Shown here: positions 1 through 11,523 of the stretch, piece after piece
Position numbering within the stretch: the stretch's first letter is position 1
Layout of the letters: each line of letters begins with the position of its first letter
NCBI GenBank assembly: GCA_008931825.1
Contig: QXVZ01012744.1
Location: 1 to 38,598, forward strand
Length of the DNA stretch: 38,598 bases
Direction of reading: 5' to 3'
From: Phallusia fumigata
Taxonomy: Eukaryota; Chordata; Ascidiacea; Phlebobranchia; Ascidiidae
Notes under the pieces: model-generated
Database searches by the model: none
What the model was told of the DNA's origin: nothing
What the model saw: only the letters and a program-made list of their open reading frames with translations
Program-made: the position numbers and the translations under genes

Positions 1-2148
1 CATAATTTCAAACTTATTTTCAACGAACATGATTCTGACAACCAGTTGAGAAGCCCTACACTTCACAGCGATATATCTTTGGATGTGAAACAGGAAGGTG
101 TGCGTTCCGTCCCATAGGCAATCCCCAGGTAAACTACCTCGGGTTTGCCATGACCACTAAGTTTGACACATAACGCGAATGTACGGAAAACACATGAGCC
201 GTTACGCATGGATGCCAAGGTGGGTTTTGCAGTAAACACGAAAGGGATACGCGGAAAGCGTAAAAAATTAAATGTGGAAAATGTTGATTAAATTTTACGG
301 AACGGGCCAAATGCAGCAGTGTGGACTCTAAACACCATAGTTTTCCGTAAATAGTCATCCTTTAAAACAAAATGCAATATGCCAAACTGGCGTAAAACCG
401 CACACGAAAAATCGCGGATTACCTTACTTTAGTTTTACGAGAAATTGACTTCTGGAGCCCCCAGTGGGGTTAGTGTAGGGTAATTTTAAACCAAGCACAC
501 GCCAGAAACAGGTTTTATGTGTTTACAACTACAAACGTTACAACTAGGCAATTCGTGTGCATAACATGATTTTCACAACGTAGCATATATTGACTAACTG
601 GCGTCGCACTGTAGGTTAAAGGCCCTAATTTATCCCGAACTTTCTTGTATCACACTTGTTGATTAACATGTCGCAAAATCATGTGGTTTACCTCGCGTGG
701 CACCGTCATATACTATCTCGCGCGATAATGCGCCCTTGTTTATTGACCAACCAGGCCCCGATGGCTTGTTTATCAGCAAAAGCTTGAGCACAGGCAGCCA
801 AACAGGAAAATTTCCACCTGCAACGTAGCGTTGGACCTGTCGGGCCAACTTATGACAAGACAACGCGCAGCCATGCTTCGGAAACCGCTGCCGCAAGAGA
901 AAAAAGTTCCCGACTGATGCGCTATATAAACGCGAGAGGCAACCTTGGCGTCCAAAAATAGCCGAAATCTAATCGCGCTGAGCATGTGTTTGTCCGAGAC
1001 GGGGCTGTGGGTGCTTGCAAAGTGGTGCAAACAAGCGCGGCTCGCGTTGCGCTGCGGTGGTAATGTATACGCCAGTTGAACACGATTCCAAACGCTAGCC
1101 TGTAATCTGACCACAAATTAGGCATGGCTGAAATCACTCCGATGCGTCTGAAATGAAATCGGGGATTACGGACGGAGACCTTTTCACTTTCGTGTGCGTT
1201 GTTGCAGATCTGCTTTTAAAACCTGACCTGTCGGAATGGATGCAGCATCGCATTTCAGTCAACCTAATGAGGACCTTATTAAAAGCATTTAACACGACGC
1301 AGTTTTGTAGTATGGATGCAATAAATAAATATGAGTTTACATGTGAACCTCGTTTCCGCTGATTTTTAGTTGACTTTGCAAATCGACCTCTAAAATGCCT
1401 CTTTTTCTAACAAAATGCATGTGAATAAACAAACACAATGTCAAAAACAGTGCGCAACACAATAAAAAAAACAGTAAAACATCTAGACTGTTAACTACAC
1501 GGGTAGGGTTTAAAACCCACAAGTATTGAAATTTGTAAATGTACACAGATTTAATGTCAATCTGCACAGCCAGCATAAAATCAAAATTACATGCGGTTAA
1601 CCATTACACGTACCTGCGTTTTTTGTACACGCACCACCATAACCTTGCGTGATTACTTCTAAATTACACCCTGCAAAGTTGAAAGCGGAAGCAACGATAA
1701 GAACGAAATTATGACGGCTATTACGTTTGCCATCAATTGCGAAACCGATTATATGGTAACGACCCAGAACGCTGAGGTGGCAATCTTCCACACAAAGAAC
1801 ACGCGCCAATCGCAATAACATGGCCCCACGTACCCCGAACAAATGACAGACCGCATCGTCTCAACAACGCAACATCACCGCACCTCGGCAAAAGATGAAA
1901 CAGGAAACATCAAACAGACTAGAAGTTGCTTACCAAATACTCTCAGCCGGCGAAACGAGCGTTTGAAGTTCCTGCATTTCGATGTGGTCAAGTTTGAAGG
2001 TCGAAAAATGGAAATTGATGGTCTGTCGCATCGAATTTGCGCGCCAAAATGCACGCAAACTTCGTCCACAATGATCAAGGCATTAAAACATAAACTATGT
2101 CACTAAGCTGTTTGTGCATAAACATGGTTAAGTCTACTCAACCTAAAA

Positions 2149-2245
2149 GGTGTACACGATTGTGCAAATATAATTTTAGGCACTTTGCACCGAGCANGGT
2201 GTACACGATTGTGCAAATATAATTTTAGGCACTTTGCACCGAGCA
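2149..2245. repeat. 48-bp exact tandem duplication split by one N
   Basis: Bases 2149-2196 and 2198-2245 are identical and are separated only by an N at 2197. A single undefined base between two identical copies is the signature of two overlapping contig ends placed side by side instead of merged, so the second copy is probably not real. An authentic tandem duplication is the less likely alternative. Confidence 0.9.
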
Positions 2246-2766
2246 CTATGACACGTGTCAACAGCAGAAGCTGTAAGGATGGGCCGACTAATGTTTGACC
2301 CACCAAAGACTACCGACGATGCAAAGCGATAAAGTCCATGTTTGCCAAGGAAAAATATTCCCCTTTACAACAACACTTGCACGAACAGCAAAGAAACCAT
2401 TTCTAGGCTTATTGTCAAAATCATACAAACAATCTCTTCTAACTTAACCCTGAGCTGAACAAAAATATTCTTCTCTAACATATATGAACAAATTAATGTG
2501 TTTAGTTCACGTATTGTTGCTTAAGTTTTCCTCTGCAAGAGTGCGTGGCCCGTTACGATTTCCACGGGAACCCAGATCCCTACTGATGAGTCATCCATTG
2601 CCTTTGTTGATTTTGCGAGGTGACTACGTTCGTGTCCATTGTATCCCCACTCACGCAACACAACACCCACAAGCAAGGCTTTCAGAACGCAATGCTAGAA
2701 ACACTTTCAATTCATCACAAGACACGAGCGGTTTATTAAAACAAGAAAACTTGATTACATGCGAGG

Positions 2767-3209
2767 TATCGTTGGTTCAATGCGCTGCGAAAAAAAACAC
2801 GCAAAAGCTTAAACGAACGTGTCTTTGTTTAGATTTTCCTGCAAAAAACTCTTCGTTTCGAAGCTAAGAAGTGAACGAGAGACTTTACAAAGGAGATAAC
2901 TAGTTTGCTAATTACTCTAAAATCATTCCTTGACGATATATCGACTTATTCTAAGTTTTTGTAACGCGGGCTAACACCTCTGTCAATNTATCGTTGGTTC
3001 AATGCGCTGCGAAAAAAAACACGCAAAAGCTTAAACGAACGTGTCTTTGTTTAGATTTTCCTGCAAAAAACTCTTCGTTTCGAAGCTAAGAAGTGAACGA
3101 GAGACTTTACAAAGGAGATAACTAGTTTGCTAATTACTCTAAAATCATTCCTTGACGATATATCGACTTATTCTAAGTTTTTGTAACGCGGGCTAACACC
3201 TCTGTCAAT
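2767..3209. repeat. 221-bp exact tandem duplication split by one N
   Basis: Bases 2767-2987 recur without a visible difference at 2989-3209, with a lone N at 2988 between them. It is the same arrangement as at 2197 and most likely an unmerged contig overlap. No coding feature is affected. Confidence 0.9.
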
Positions 3210-4559
3210 CAACCTCAAATTCACCTGACCTACTGTCGAATTACTCAAACCTGCTCCAACGAACTTCGCCTGATTTGTGCACGGAAACAAAATATTGCAC
3301 ACAAGCAACTACAACCTGAAGTAACTTGACTCTAAAAAACTTCAACTTTAGTTCGAAACACCAGATATCCTGCTCAAACCGGGTCCCATATAATATGACA
3401 CGTCGAACATCCATTAATCTGATTTTCACGAGGTGGGCAGAGGCAAATGCGTTGGGGCGCGAGAAAAAGGGTGCGCTCGGTAATGCTATAGCGTCTGGAT
3501 GCAGAGACTTCCAAAGCGCGACTGGAATAGAAAACACGCCCATGCTGTTGTGTAATTAGGATCGAGGCGTGGGCGATAGAAAAGGGAGCCCGTTATTTCC
3601 AGCACGGGGACAGTTTGGCTAGCAGGGGTTAACGTAAACAGGCACCATTGGGCGCTGCTGGTTGCTATGAATATTTAATCGCTTGTCGCGAAATGAAAAC
3701 AAACCCCGACGCCGCGGCGTCTCGAACCGCGGGGGAACGACCAAAAATTAGCCACAAACAAAGGCGAGAAACTACCCGCATCCAAAACAATACTATCTGC
3801 CTGAGTGAAGAAATAAACGCGCATTTTCTGATTATAAAAACATGTTTAGATTATAAACTATTCAGTGCAGAGTACACAGCACGTTGGGGTACAAGAAGCT
3901 GAACTTGACAACTTGCAGAAGATAACAACCAATAATTTTTTTTAAATAACAAATTAACAAAAGTTAAACCAAATCTTTAGGGAACACATATTACAAGTCG
4001 CATAAATAGGAAACATCGAAACAAATGCGATGACGGCATTACCTATTGCCCGCACACGTTAAATCCGACGGGTTGTTACACATCAAAAGCTTTGTTGTCG
4101 TAAAACTGTCCGCGACGCTTCTTACTACGAACAGGTGGTCGTATTTGACTTGCGGTGAAATGATTGCAACATTGGTGCTACGTTACTACTACGTTGCTTC
4201 CAAACTTACTATCGACACTTTGAACAATGCATTTCCTAAGTTTTCAAACTAGATAGTGGAAATTAGGCGTTCTTTGCTGACACTTAAAATACGACAGGAC
4301 AATGCGAAAAACTGTAGTCCAACGAAACGTTTGTCAGACGTAACAAAAAGTTGACTTTTATGCGTGGAACGTTTCGTTTCTAGGGCTTCCATCGCAATTG
4401 TCAACAATGGGTCTCCAACGCGTATGCACAAAGCCTTAAATATAGACTAATTGCCTTCGTCACAGAGAAACCACTCGAGCAAGTTATAATGTGCGACTGG
4501 CGCTCAAAAACAAAACAAAACTCCTGTTGCCAACAACAAATCAAGACCAAGACGCGCCC

Positions 4560-4982
4560 TGTCGTGCGCCCGTCGCACTTCTCAAGCGCTAATCTAACGC
4601 TCTGTTCAGCTGCAAATTTGTCGCTCAGGAATCCTCGTGACGTAGCCGATCACGCGCGCGGCGACTGGCGAATAGAGAGACGAGCATTTCCCGCGCGAAC
4701 GACGGGCTCCCGCTCGAGTGGCGCAATCGCCTGGAGGGGCTTGCGGCTTAGAGCTCCAGTAAACGTTGCTATGGCGACCCGGGGCTCGTTGTACGAGATT
4801 GAGCTCGGGAAAGGCTTCAATTATTGGGCGGTCGGGCCCGTGGTACGAAAGTAGGTCTTTCGCGCAACGTTGACCCAGGATGAGCGGTCACGGTCTGGCG
4901 AACACGAACAATGGCCGCGCATGCGTCATAATAGCCGATTGCGGTTTCTGGAGAAGTCCCCTGCGCCCGTGCCTGGAAATCG
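4560..4982. promoter_or_regulatory. GC-rich island with E2F-like and X-box-like sites
   Basis: This patch is far richer in G+C and CpG than its surroundings. It holds an E2F-type palindrome, TTTCCCGCGCGAA, at 4687-4699 and an RFX X-box-like inverted repeat, GTTGCTATGGCGAC, at 4765-4778. A 121-codon open frame (4489-4854, plus) runs through it but has low-complexity, promoter-like composition and no recognisable family. I read it as a candidate promoter or enhancer; which transcript it would serve is not visible. Confidence 0.35.
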
Positions 4983-7900
4983 ATTTAACGAGTTGCTGAT
5001 GCTACATTAATTCTCGTGTATTTATTGACATAGCCAACAACAAAAGTTTGGTTTGATTGCTTTTGCTGCAAACGCATGTATCAATGCCACGCTATGTTAG
5101 AACACATTACGATTTCCCAAAGGAACCAAAGGTATTGAAACAAAAAAATATTAACATTTTTCGAAACAAAACCAACTATGCTTAATCAACAAACTTCTTG
5201 ACTGAGGGCATGCAAAGATTGCAAACATACGGTTAGACAAGAGTTTAAACAGGGATGACAAAGTGCAACAAAGGCAAAATGATGAGGTTAGTAGGACGTA
5301 ACAAAACTAGTGGCTGCTAATTGTCATTTTGAGCGTAATGCTGCTTTCCCTCCGCTCCCTCCAAAATTTTATAACTCGGAAACGAATCATTGGATTGAGA
5401 TTCATGCAAAAACCTAACAGAATTGTGGGAACTTTAAGGTCATCTTAAAGTGTGTGAGCTTTCCTTAAGGCGGAGACCGATTCCTTCCGCATTTTTGCCA
5501 GTTGGTAAGGTTATGTACACACCAAAGGTCACAGGTTTTCCCTCGCGTTTTGATCAGTTGNAAAGTGTGTGAGCTTTCCTTAAGGCGGAGAGCGATTCCT
5601 TCCGCATTTTTGCCAGTTGTTAAGGTTATGTACACACCAAAAGTCACAGGTTTTCCCTCACGTTTTGATCAGTTGTCGACAGAAGGACGCACATGCTAAG
5701 GGCATTTTAAAGTGTTTTGACTTCTTCGTGACGTACATTCACACACTTTGACGTCACAAAGTGCGTAAATCGTTTTCGGTAGCAGTTGTTCCGAAGGAAG
5801 TTTTGTGTTGCAAGAAGTGATCCGCAAAGATCCTAGCGTAATTTTTTACAAGGCCTCAGGCGACAATTTACTACAAGTAGTCACAAAGGCCACAGTATTA
5901 AAAACGCCAAGATACCCAAGAAAAATCGCCGGCGGCGCATTAGTTGTTTGTTAATTAATTGGAGGCGTAAGTGTGTGCCCGCCAAAAAAAAGTTGCCAAA
6001 TGTTTCCAAGCGCTTTAGTGTGTGCTACGTTATTATGACGATTAAACGATATCGCCAAGTCTTGTCGTGTTTATCTTTTATGTCGTAACGCATATTTGTG
6101 CAAAATATTAGAAGGTTTATTTTTTGTCAAACATGCACATGTGTGCGCACTTGCATGTCCGTAAAACAGCATAAAAGTAGGTGGTTCCTAATTCAACAAT
6201 TACAAATGTCACGACTGTTTATGACACCCCTAATTATAAGTCTACCCAGTAGCATTGAAAAGCAGAAACGCAATCAACAATCGCTTGCCACAAAAAAGCG
6301 GCACAGTCGTTTCGCTCTCTAAAAACAATATTCGTGGCAATTAATAAACAGGAGGGCGCGGCACGTCGCCTCAACAACGTGTCGACGTTTGAAGGCCCCG
6401 CACACTTCAAAGTACTCAGCGAAAAGCGACCAGGATGTAAAGGGACGAATCGTGCACCAAAAGCGAAGTTACACAACTTCACCATGGGCTCAACGCTTTC
6501 TCTCTTTATTTACCATCACTTTTTCATTCTCGATGTCGATAAATAATAAGATCATCCCAACACGGATACGACTCTATAGTCGGGTGCCGAGGTCAACGCC
6601 CAATTACGTAACCGTTACGAACAAAAAGTTTGAGGGGTAACTGCAGTTGAAAAAGTAGTTGTTTTTGTAATTGAAAAACACTTTGAATATCTTTAACGCT
6701 TAGAAGTGTTGGTTGTCTCACTGAGGTGACCACGTGGCGAAATACGGCCAAGATGCAACTAAACTGCACATGTTGCATGTTTAGAGTAAGCGAATCGTGC
6801 AGTTTTTATGCACACACACAATCAATACAATAACTTCAATTTATACCTAAATACATTGCGGATTGAAGCTTTTGGAAACTTAATACGAATTGTATTCTAG
6901 TAGGATAACATTTTATACCAGAATGCATTCAAACCTGGATGACATTGGCTATCCTGCAACTATCAACCTGGGTAGATGATTAAGTCATGAAATGCCCTCC
7001 AAAAGTAAACTATAGTTACTACTTCATCTTTCGTTTTGTTTCCACCTCAAAAAACGTTATACAAATACCGAAAAACAAGGTAAAAAACTTGCAAAATGCT
7101 CAATTTAGAATATATTTCCCTGTACAGCTACACCCAGGCACGTCACCACGACTGTCTGACGCAATCCATACGCAACAGGCGGTGACGTTGTGCCCCGCGT
7201 GTCGAGGTTAAGTTACGTTTCATTCTGGATTCTAACCGTTCGCCTCTTCGAATATCAACCTTGAAATACAGCGTACGAATGGAAAAAAAGGGGCGGTCTG
7301 GCATAATTAGAGAGTTTTGGTTCTGTATTTCTTTTTTTAACATCAATTAATTAGCAGTAGCAAACCTCACAAGGCAAAAGCGTGATTGACGAATTTAAAA
7401 AGGTACCTACAATTTCAGACTCTCAAAAGTACCTTTTACAAGATACGCAAATCAAGTACAAACTTTACGCATTTCAAAGTGTCAACATCACTGCTTGCTA
7501 CTTACTGGGATACTTGCGACAAGCTGGTCCAGATGTTGAAGAAATCCTGGGTCTCGTTATTTTCGGCCTGTGGTTGCGCCCGCTGGTTACCATTTTGCAT
7601 CATATCGTTCCGGTTTCGACCTGTAAGAAAGCCACAACGGGAAGGTTAAACGTGAAAAAAGTAGAAGTGTGATAACCTAAAGTATCAGATTGGACAAGAA
7701 CAACGATTTTGTAGAGACATAGGCAAAAAAAACACAACACGGAATGGGCATTATCGCCTGGAACGTAGTTTGCTTCAATACAACAGGCAATTTCTTTCGA
7801 AAAGAAGTTTTGGCAAATATACGTCACACCGGAGATCGGTGTTGTACAGACTATAGCAGGAGCAAACAAGGTTTATGACCAGCTTTGGTTTAACCTTCTT

Positions 7901-8791
7901 CTGCGTCACAGAGTAAGAAGTAAATGATCGTGAAATTGGGGAGTTGCTGAAGCGTGGTGTAATGGCAAATATCGTAACTGAAACATGTGTCAACGGACGT
8001 AAATTCGTTCTGACACAAATACTATGGCAATAAAAAACCGAACTATTCCACATTTTCTATGTTCGGCAATATTCTTGCCTTCTTCCATTGAAACTGCCAC
8101 TGAAACCGCGAAACCTGTTCGTAAAATACCCTCGCAAGTTTCACACACTGAATTTCAACGATAAAATGGACACAAGGGCACGGGAATCTTGTTATAGCTC
8201 AATTGATTTACAAAACTGTGCAATAAAAACGCCAAAAGGGGACAAATTCTTGCACGAGACAACGAAACCGGCACAGCGGCGGCACGTTTTACCCACCAGA
8301 GGCCTTAGCCGAACCGCAAAATAAAATGTGCCTAATGGCTACAATTGCGTAAAGGAATGCTAGAATCAACAATTTCTTTGTTGTGCGGGTTTAGTGCTTA
8401 GTCTGTCGAAAGTCAAGTGCTTAGTAAAAACACTGCGCATCCAAATCAGCGTTTCAATCGGTGGCGCTAGAGAAACAAACTACAAAGACCCGTCTATTTC
8501 AAGTGGAAACGCCCTGACAAGGAATATTCGAATAAGTCCAACTTAAAACTGAAATAAATGTTTTTACTAGGCCAAGGTTGTGTAACAGAGGTGACTGGGA
8601 CTAATGCGAATAAGCAATAGCTTCTTTACAAGGTACAGGAAACATCTAATTAAGTTAATTGAAAGTCTAAGGTAAGGGTTTGCTCTTCATTTTGAAAGAA
8701 AACATTGAAATGCTGATCAAAAATATGCTAAACTGTAAAAAACCTACACTTCAAATAAACCCGTTGGGAAGAAGACAATATGTGTTCTTAC
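4983..8791. other. non-coding stretch, no gene supported
   Basis: Nothing here translates into a recognisable protein and no exon chain could be built. It contains the false duplication at 5447-5675 and a CRE-type TGACGTCA core at 5749-5756 inside an imperfect 20-bp palindrome. I searched the minus strand for the continuation of the exon at 8792-9077 and did not find it, so the next exon may lie beyond the left edge of the window. Confidence 0.5.
5447..5675. repeat. 114-bp tandem duplication split by one N, about 96% identical
   Basis: Bases 5447-5560 and 5562-5675 align end to end with four substitutions, around an N at 5561. Divergence of this size fits two alleles of one locus placed in series rather than a recent duplication, and so points to a highly heterozygous source animal. 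Confidence 0.88.
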
Positions 8792-9077
8792 ATGCAACGG
8801 TGCCATCAGGAACATCGCAACTTTGACCAGCGCAAGGGAACAAACTTTTCCGTATGGGGGTAGATGAGATGCTGTTTCTTCTGCTTTCATTATCCGTACA
8901 AGTCAGACTTGTATCGGATCTTTGGCCAGGCGTAGAGTGGACTGCGTCGCGGGCCCAATCGTCAAGACTAAAATAACTACTGTCCGCTTTGGACGCGAAA
9001 CTGGCGTCCGCGGGGCCAAGAGGGTCGGCCGGCTCCATCTTAATGGGCGTCACGTTGTGTAACACGCTCATATTCAT
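8792..9077 (-). CDS. first coding exon of an unidentified, probably nuclear, protein
   Basis: An ATG at 9077 opens 95 codons that end at a good splice donor (T|GTAAG, phase 1). The peptide begins MNMSVLHNVTPIKMEPADPL and is acidic and Ser/Asp-rich. It includes IKME at residues 12-15, which fits the sumoylation consensus psi-K-x-E often seen in N-terminal activation regions of transcription factors, and a basic Ser-rich patch (ESRRNSISSTPIRK). No DNA-binding domain lies in this exon and no later exon was found downstream (lower coordinates), so the first intron would be at least 8.8 kb or the gene leaves the window. A pyrimidine tract and CAG lie just upstream of the ATG, compatible with spliced-leader addition. 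The family is not recognised; a transcription factor N-terminus is inference only. Confidence 0.5.
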
Positions 9078-10650
9078 GCTGTAGTAAAGTTGCTAGTCGC
9101 GGAGTTGGTCCAACCCGAAGCGAGATTGAATACCGAAGTTTGAGGTACAAATGATTGCTACTTATTACATTCACTGTTATGCTTCAACAAGATAGATTAT
9201 TAGTTTCCAAACTTGTGCCCCACAGAACAATAACAAATCCTTTAATACTACACTAAAACTAAAATAGTGTGGTGCAATGGCACGCCATGTTTAATTTACA
9301 AAGCTGATCTTTGCACGAGAAAACATTTTACAGTCTAACCTCCATATCTGACAATACAATTTTTTAAAGACTATGTTTTTTCACACTTTTAGGCTTTAAT
9401 AGTCTTAGTCTGTCAAGCTATGCCACGTGGTTTGGATTCGGCTTTACAATATATCCGTTAACTCTCGGTGAAAAACATTCGCCACAAAAGCACTGAATGA
9501 ACTTTCCAAATGGCCACCACCTTGCTTCTGTCGTAAATCAAAAGGCGTTGAAAAAAATGCGCGTCTCTAGTCGCTTCATCACATTGAAATCTCACTTCTC
9601 TGCCGAATGCAATTTTGATCGGCCTGTTTGCCCAATCCACAGAACAGTCCATTTTTTCACGTGTGGTCGGCTGCTGGCTATTTGCACTTATCAGTGTTCG
9701 AGTTTGAATAATGAAGAGGACAGAGAGCGCAAGTGGATCTTCTGGCTCGCGTGCGCGCCCGGCAAAAAAATTCTTACGACGCGAAGAAAAATGCAATTTT
9801 CGGGCACCCGTTAGTGAAGCATCATGTTTGTTCAGTGTTGTGTCACGCCGATGGACCGAAGTTTTTTTCCGCGTGAGGAAAGGACTGAGATCGTAAACTG
9901 AGCGACTCCTCAGCTCTTGGAAAAGTTTTTGTCCGTATTTACCGAGCCGCCGTAGCTCTGCCATGAGAGGAAAGTGACGAGTCAACAGCGGGTTGAACAG
10001 CCGCCTCTCAGCTTGGGCGGAGCTGTGGCTATGTTTGGGGAAAGCGAGGCTTTAAAGGCTGTTAAGTTGAAGTCGTCCCAGGATTATAGCTGGTCGTAAA
10101 ACGGCGTGGTTTGTCGAGGCAGTTAAAGCTCTACTTACGAAAGCACCTGCGAGGTGCCACGTCGCTGGGACGGTGATATTGGTTTCTTACCCTGAAAAGT
10201 ACTGTGCGTTGTGACAAGGTGTTCGCAGAAAAGTCCGGGAACAACATGTTATTGTATCTTTTATTGCAACATCGCTCCATGTTCATGATAAACCTACGGT
10301 GCTTTTTATACGTACGGGCATTGTTGTTGATCGGATCATACGCTAGTTTGTTTCCACCGCCAGTTCAAGTATAACACAACAAATGCACTACATAACTGCA
10401 TCTGGTGAAGGAAAAAATTGCTAAATCTTTAAAAAAAATCTGATAAACTTTTGGTGTTGTTACACGCGTATGGAATTCACAACCGGGCGCACAGAAGCAT
10501 TTAAATACCAGACGAAATGGGCGTAACCTGCCAAAGCGAGAGCAGAATTGCTGGCGCCACAATAAAACTTGCGCTCGGCAAATCGTTTACATTTAAACCA
10601 ATAACAAAAACGAGGTGTCAGCAAAAGAAGCATTTAAAATCAAAATGAAG
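9078..10650. promoter_or_regulatory. probable upstream region of the 9077 minus-strand gene
   Basis: This is the 5' flank of the exon at 8792-9077. It has two CACGTG E-boxes (9424-9429 and 9658-9663) and a moderately GC-rich stretch from about 9.65 to 10.2 kb. A 175-codon minus-strand open frame (9458-9985) covers part of it. That frame is long for this DNA but basic, compositionally irregular and unlike any family I know; it could be 5' exon sequence or chance. No gene is called here. Confidence 0.3.
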
Positions 10651-11523
10651 AGGCACCCCAAGCGTTGTTAGATGCCTAAAACGAGATTCACAATGTGGCA
10701 ACCGAGATATATTGCAAATTTTCATCTTCTTTAATGAACAGTGGATTTTCGGGTCGTCAACAACATGTGTTTTTTCAGGTGGCAAAATGTACAAGGGCTG
10801 TCTGTTTTGCACGTTGTCTCATAAATCTGTCTATGTGCACACAAGTTTATGACCCTAATATCGCGCACTGGCGTTGCAATGCTTACAGCGGGAGGCAATA
10901 AATCAAATAACATGCAATTTAAAGCGCCTTTAGGGGTACAAGGTGAAATCTACGCAGAGGCTAGGGTCTGTTACAAACACAACCACACCTGGCGTTTCGA
11001 TGGGAGTGGGAACCACATGGGGTAGACACTGTGCGTACTTAACTAATAGGTTTCAAGGACTTGAACCACCACCAGCGATATTTANAGGCACCCCAAGCGT
11101 TGTTAGATGCCTAAAAAGAGATTGAAAATGTGGCAGCCGAGATATACTGCTAATTTTCATCTTCTTCAATGAACAGTGGATTTTCGGGTTGTCAACAACA
11201 TATGTTTTTTCAGGTGGCAAAATGTACAAGGGCTGTCTGTTTTGCACGTTGTCTCATAAATCTGTCTATGTGCACACAAGTTTATGGCCCTCATATCGCG
11301 TACTTACGTTGCAATGCTTACAGCGGAAGGCAGTAAATCAAATAACGGAGCATGCAATTTAAAGCGCCTTTAGGGGTACAAGGTGAAATCTACGCAGAGG
11401 CTAGGGTCTGTTACAAACACAACCACACCTGGCGTTTCAATGGGAGTGGGAACCACATGGGTAGACGCTGTGCGTACTTAACTAATAGGATTCAAGGACT
11501 TGAACAACCACGAGCGATATTTA
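10651..11523. repeat. about 435-bp tandem duplication split by one N, about 95% identical
   Basis: Bases 10651-11084 (434 bp) and 11086-11523 (438 bp) align over their whole length around an N at 11085, with roughly twenty substitutions plus a 5-base and a 1-base indel. It is the largest of the four N-split pairs. The allele-like divergence makes two haplotypes of one locus placed in series the best reading. Confidence 0.88.

Larger units (their letters stand above)
1..4560. other. non-coding stretch, no gene supported
   Basis: I see no conserved protein, RNA gene or convincing exon chain on either strand. Open frames are short, stop-rich around them and resemble no family. The stretch contains two of the single-N false duplications (listed separately). 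It may be part of a long first intron of the minus-strand gene that starts at 9077, or plain intergenic DNA. A TATATAAA string near 923-930 has no open frame of note after it. Confidence 0.5.

Noticed and set aside
923..930. TATATAAA string as a TATA box
   Set aside because: No gene-like frame or exon follows; the first downstream ATG frame ends after ten codons.
4489..4854. 121-codon plus-strand open frame in the GC-rich island
   Set aside because: Translation looks like promoter composition (Arg/Ala/Ser-rich stretches), with no domain or splice structure.
7950..7975. GTGGTGTAATGG as a tRNA D-arm/A box
   Set aside because: No B box at the right distance and no foldable cloverleaf.
9458..9985. 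175-codon minus-strand open frame upstream of the 9077 exon
   Set aside because: No similarity to any family I know, irregular basic composition, and it lies in a GC-richer flank where long chance frames are common. Mentioned only as possible 5' exon sequence.
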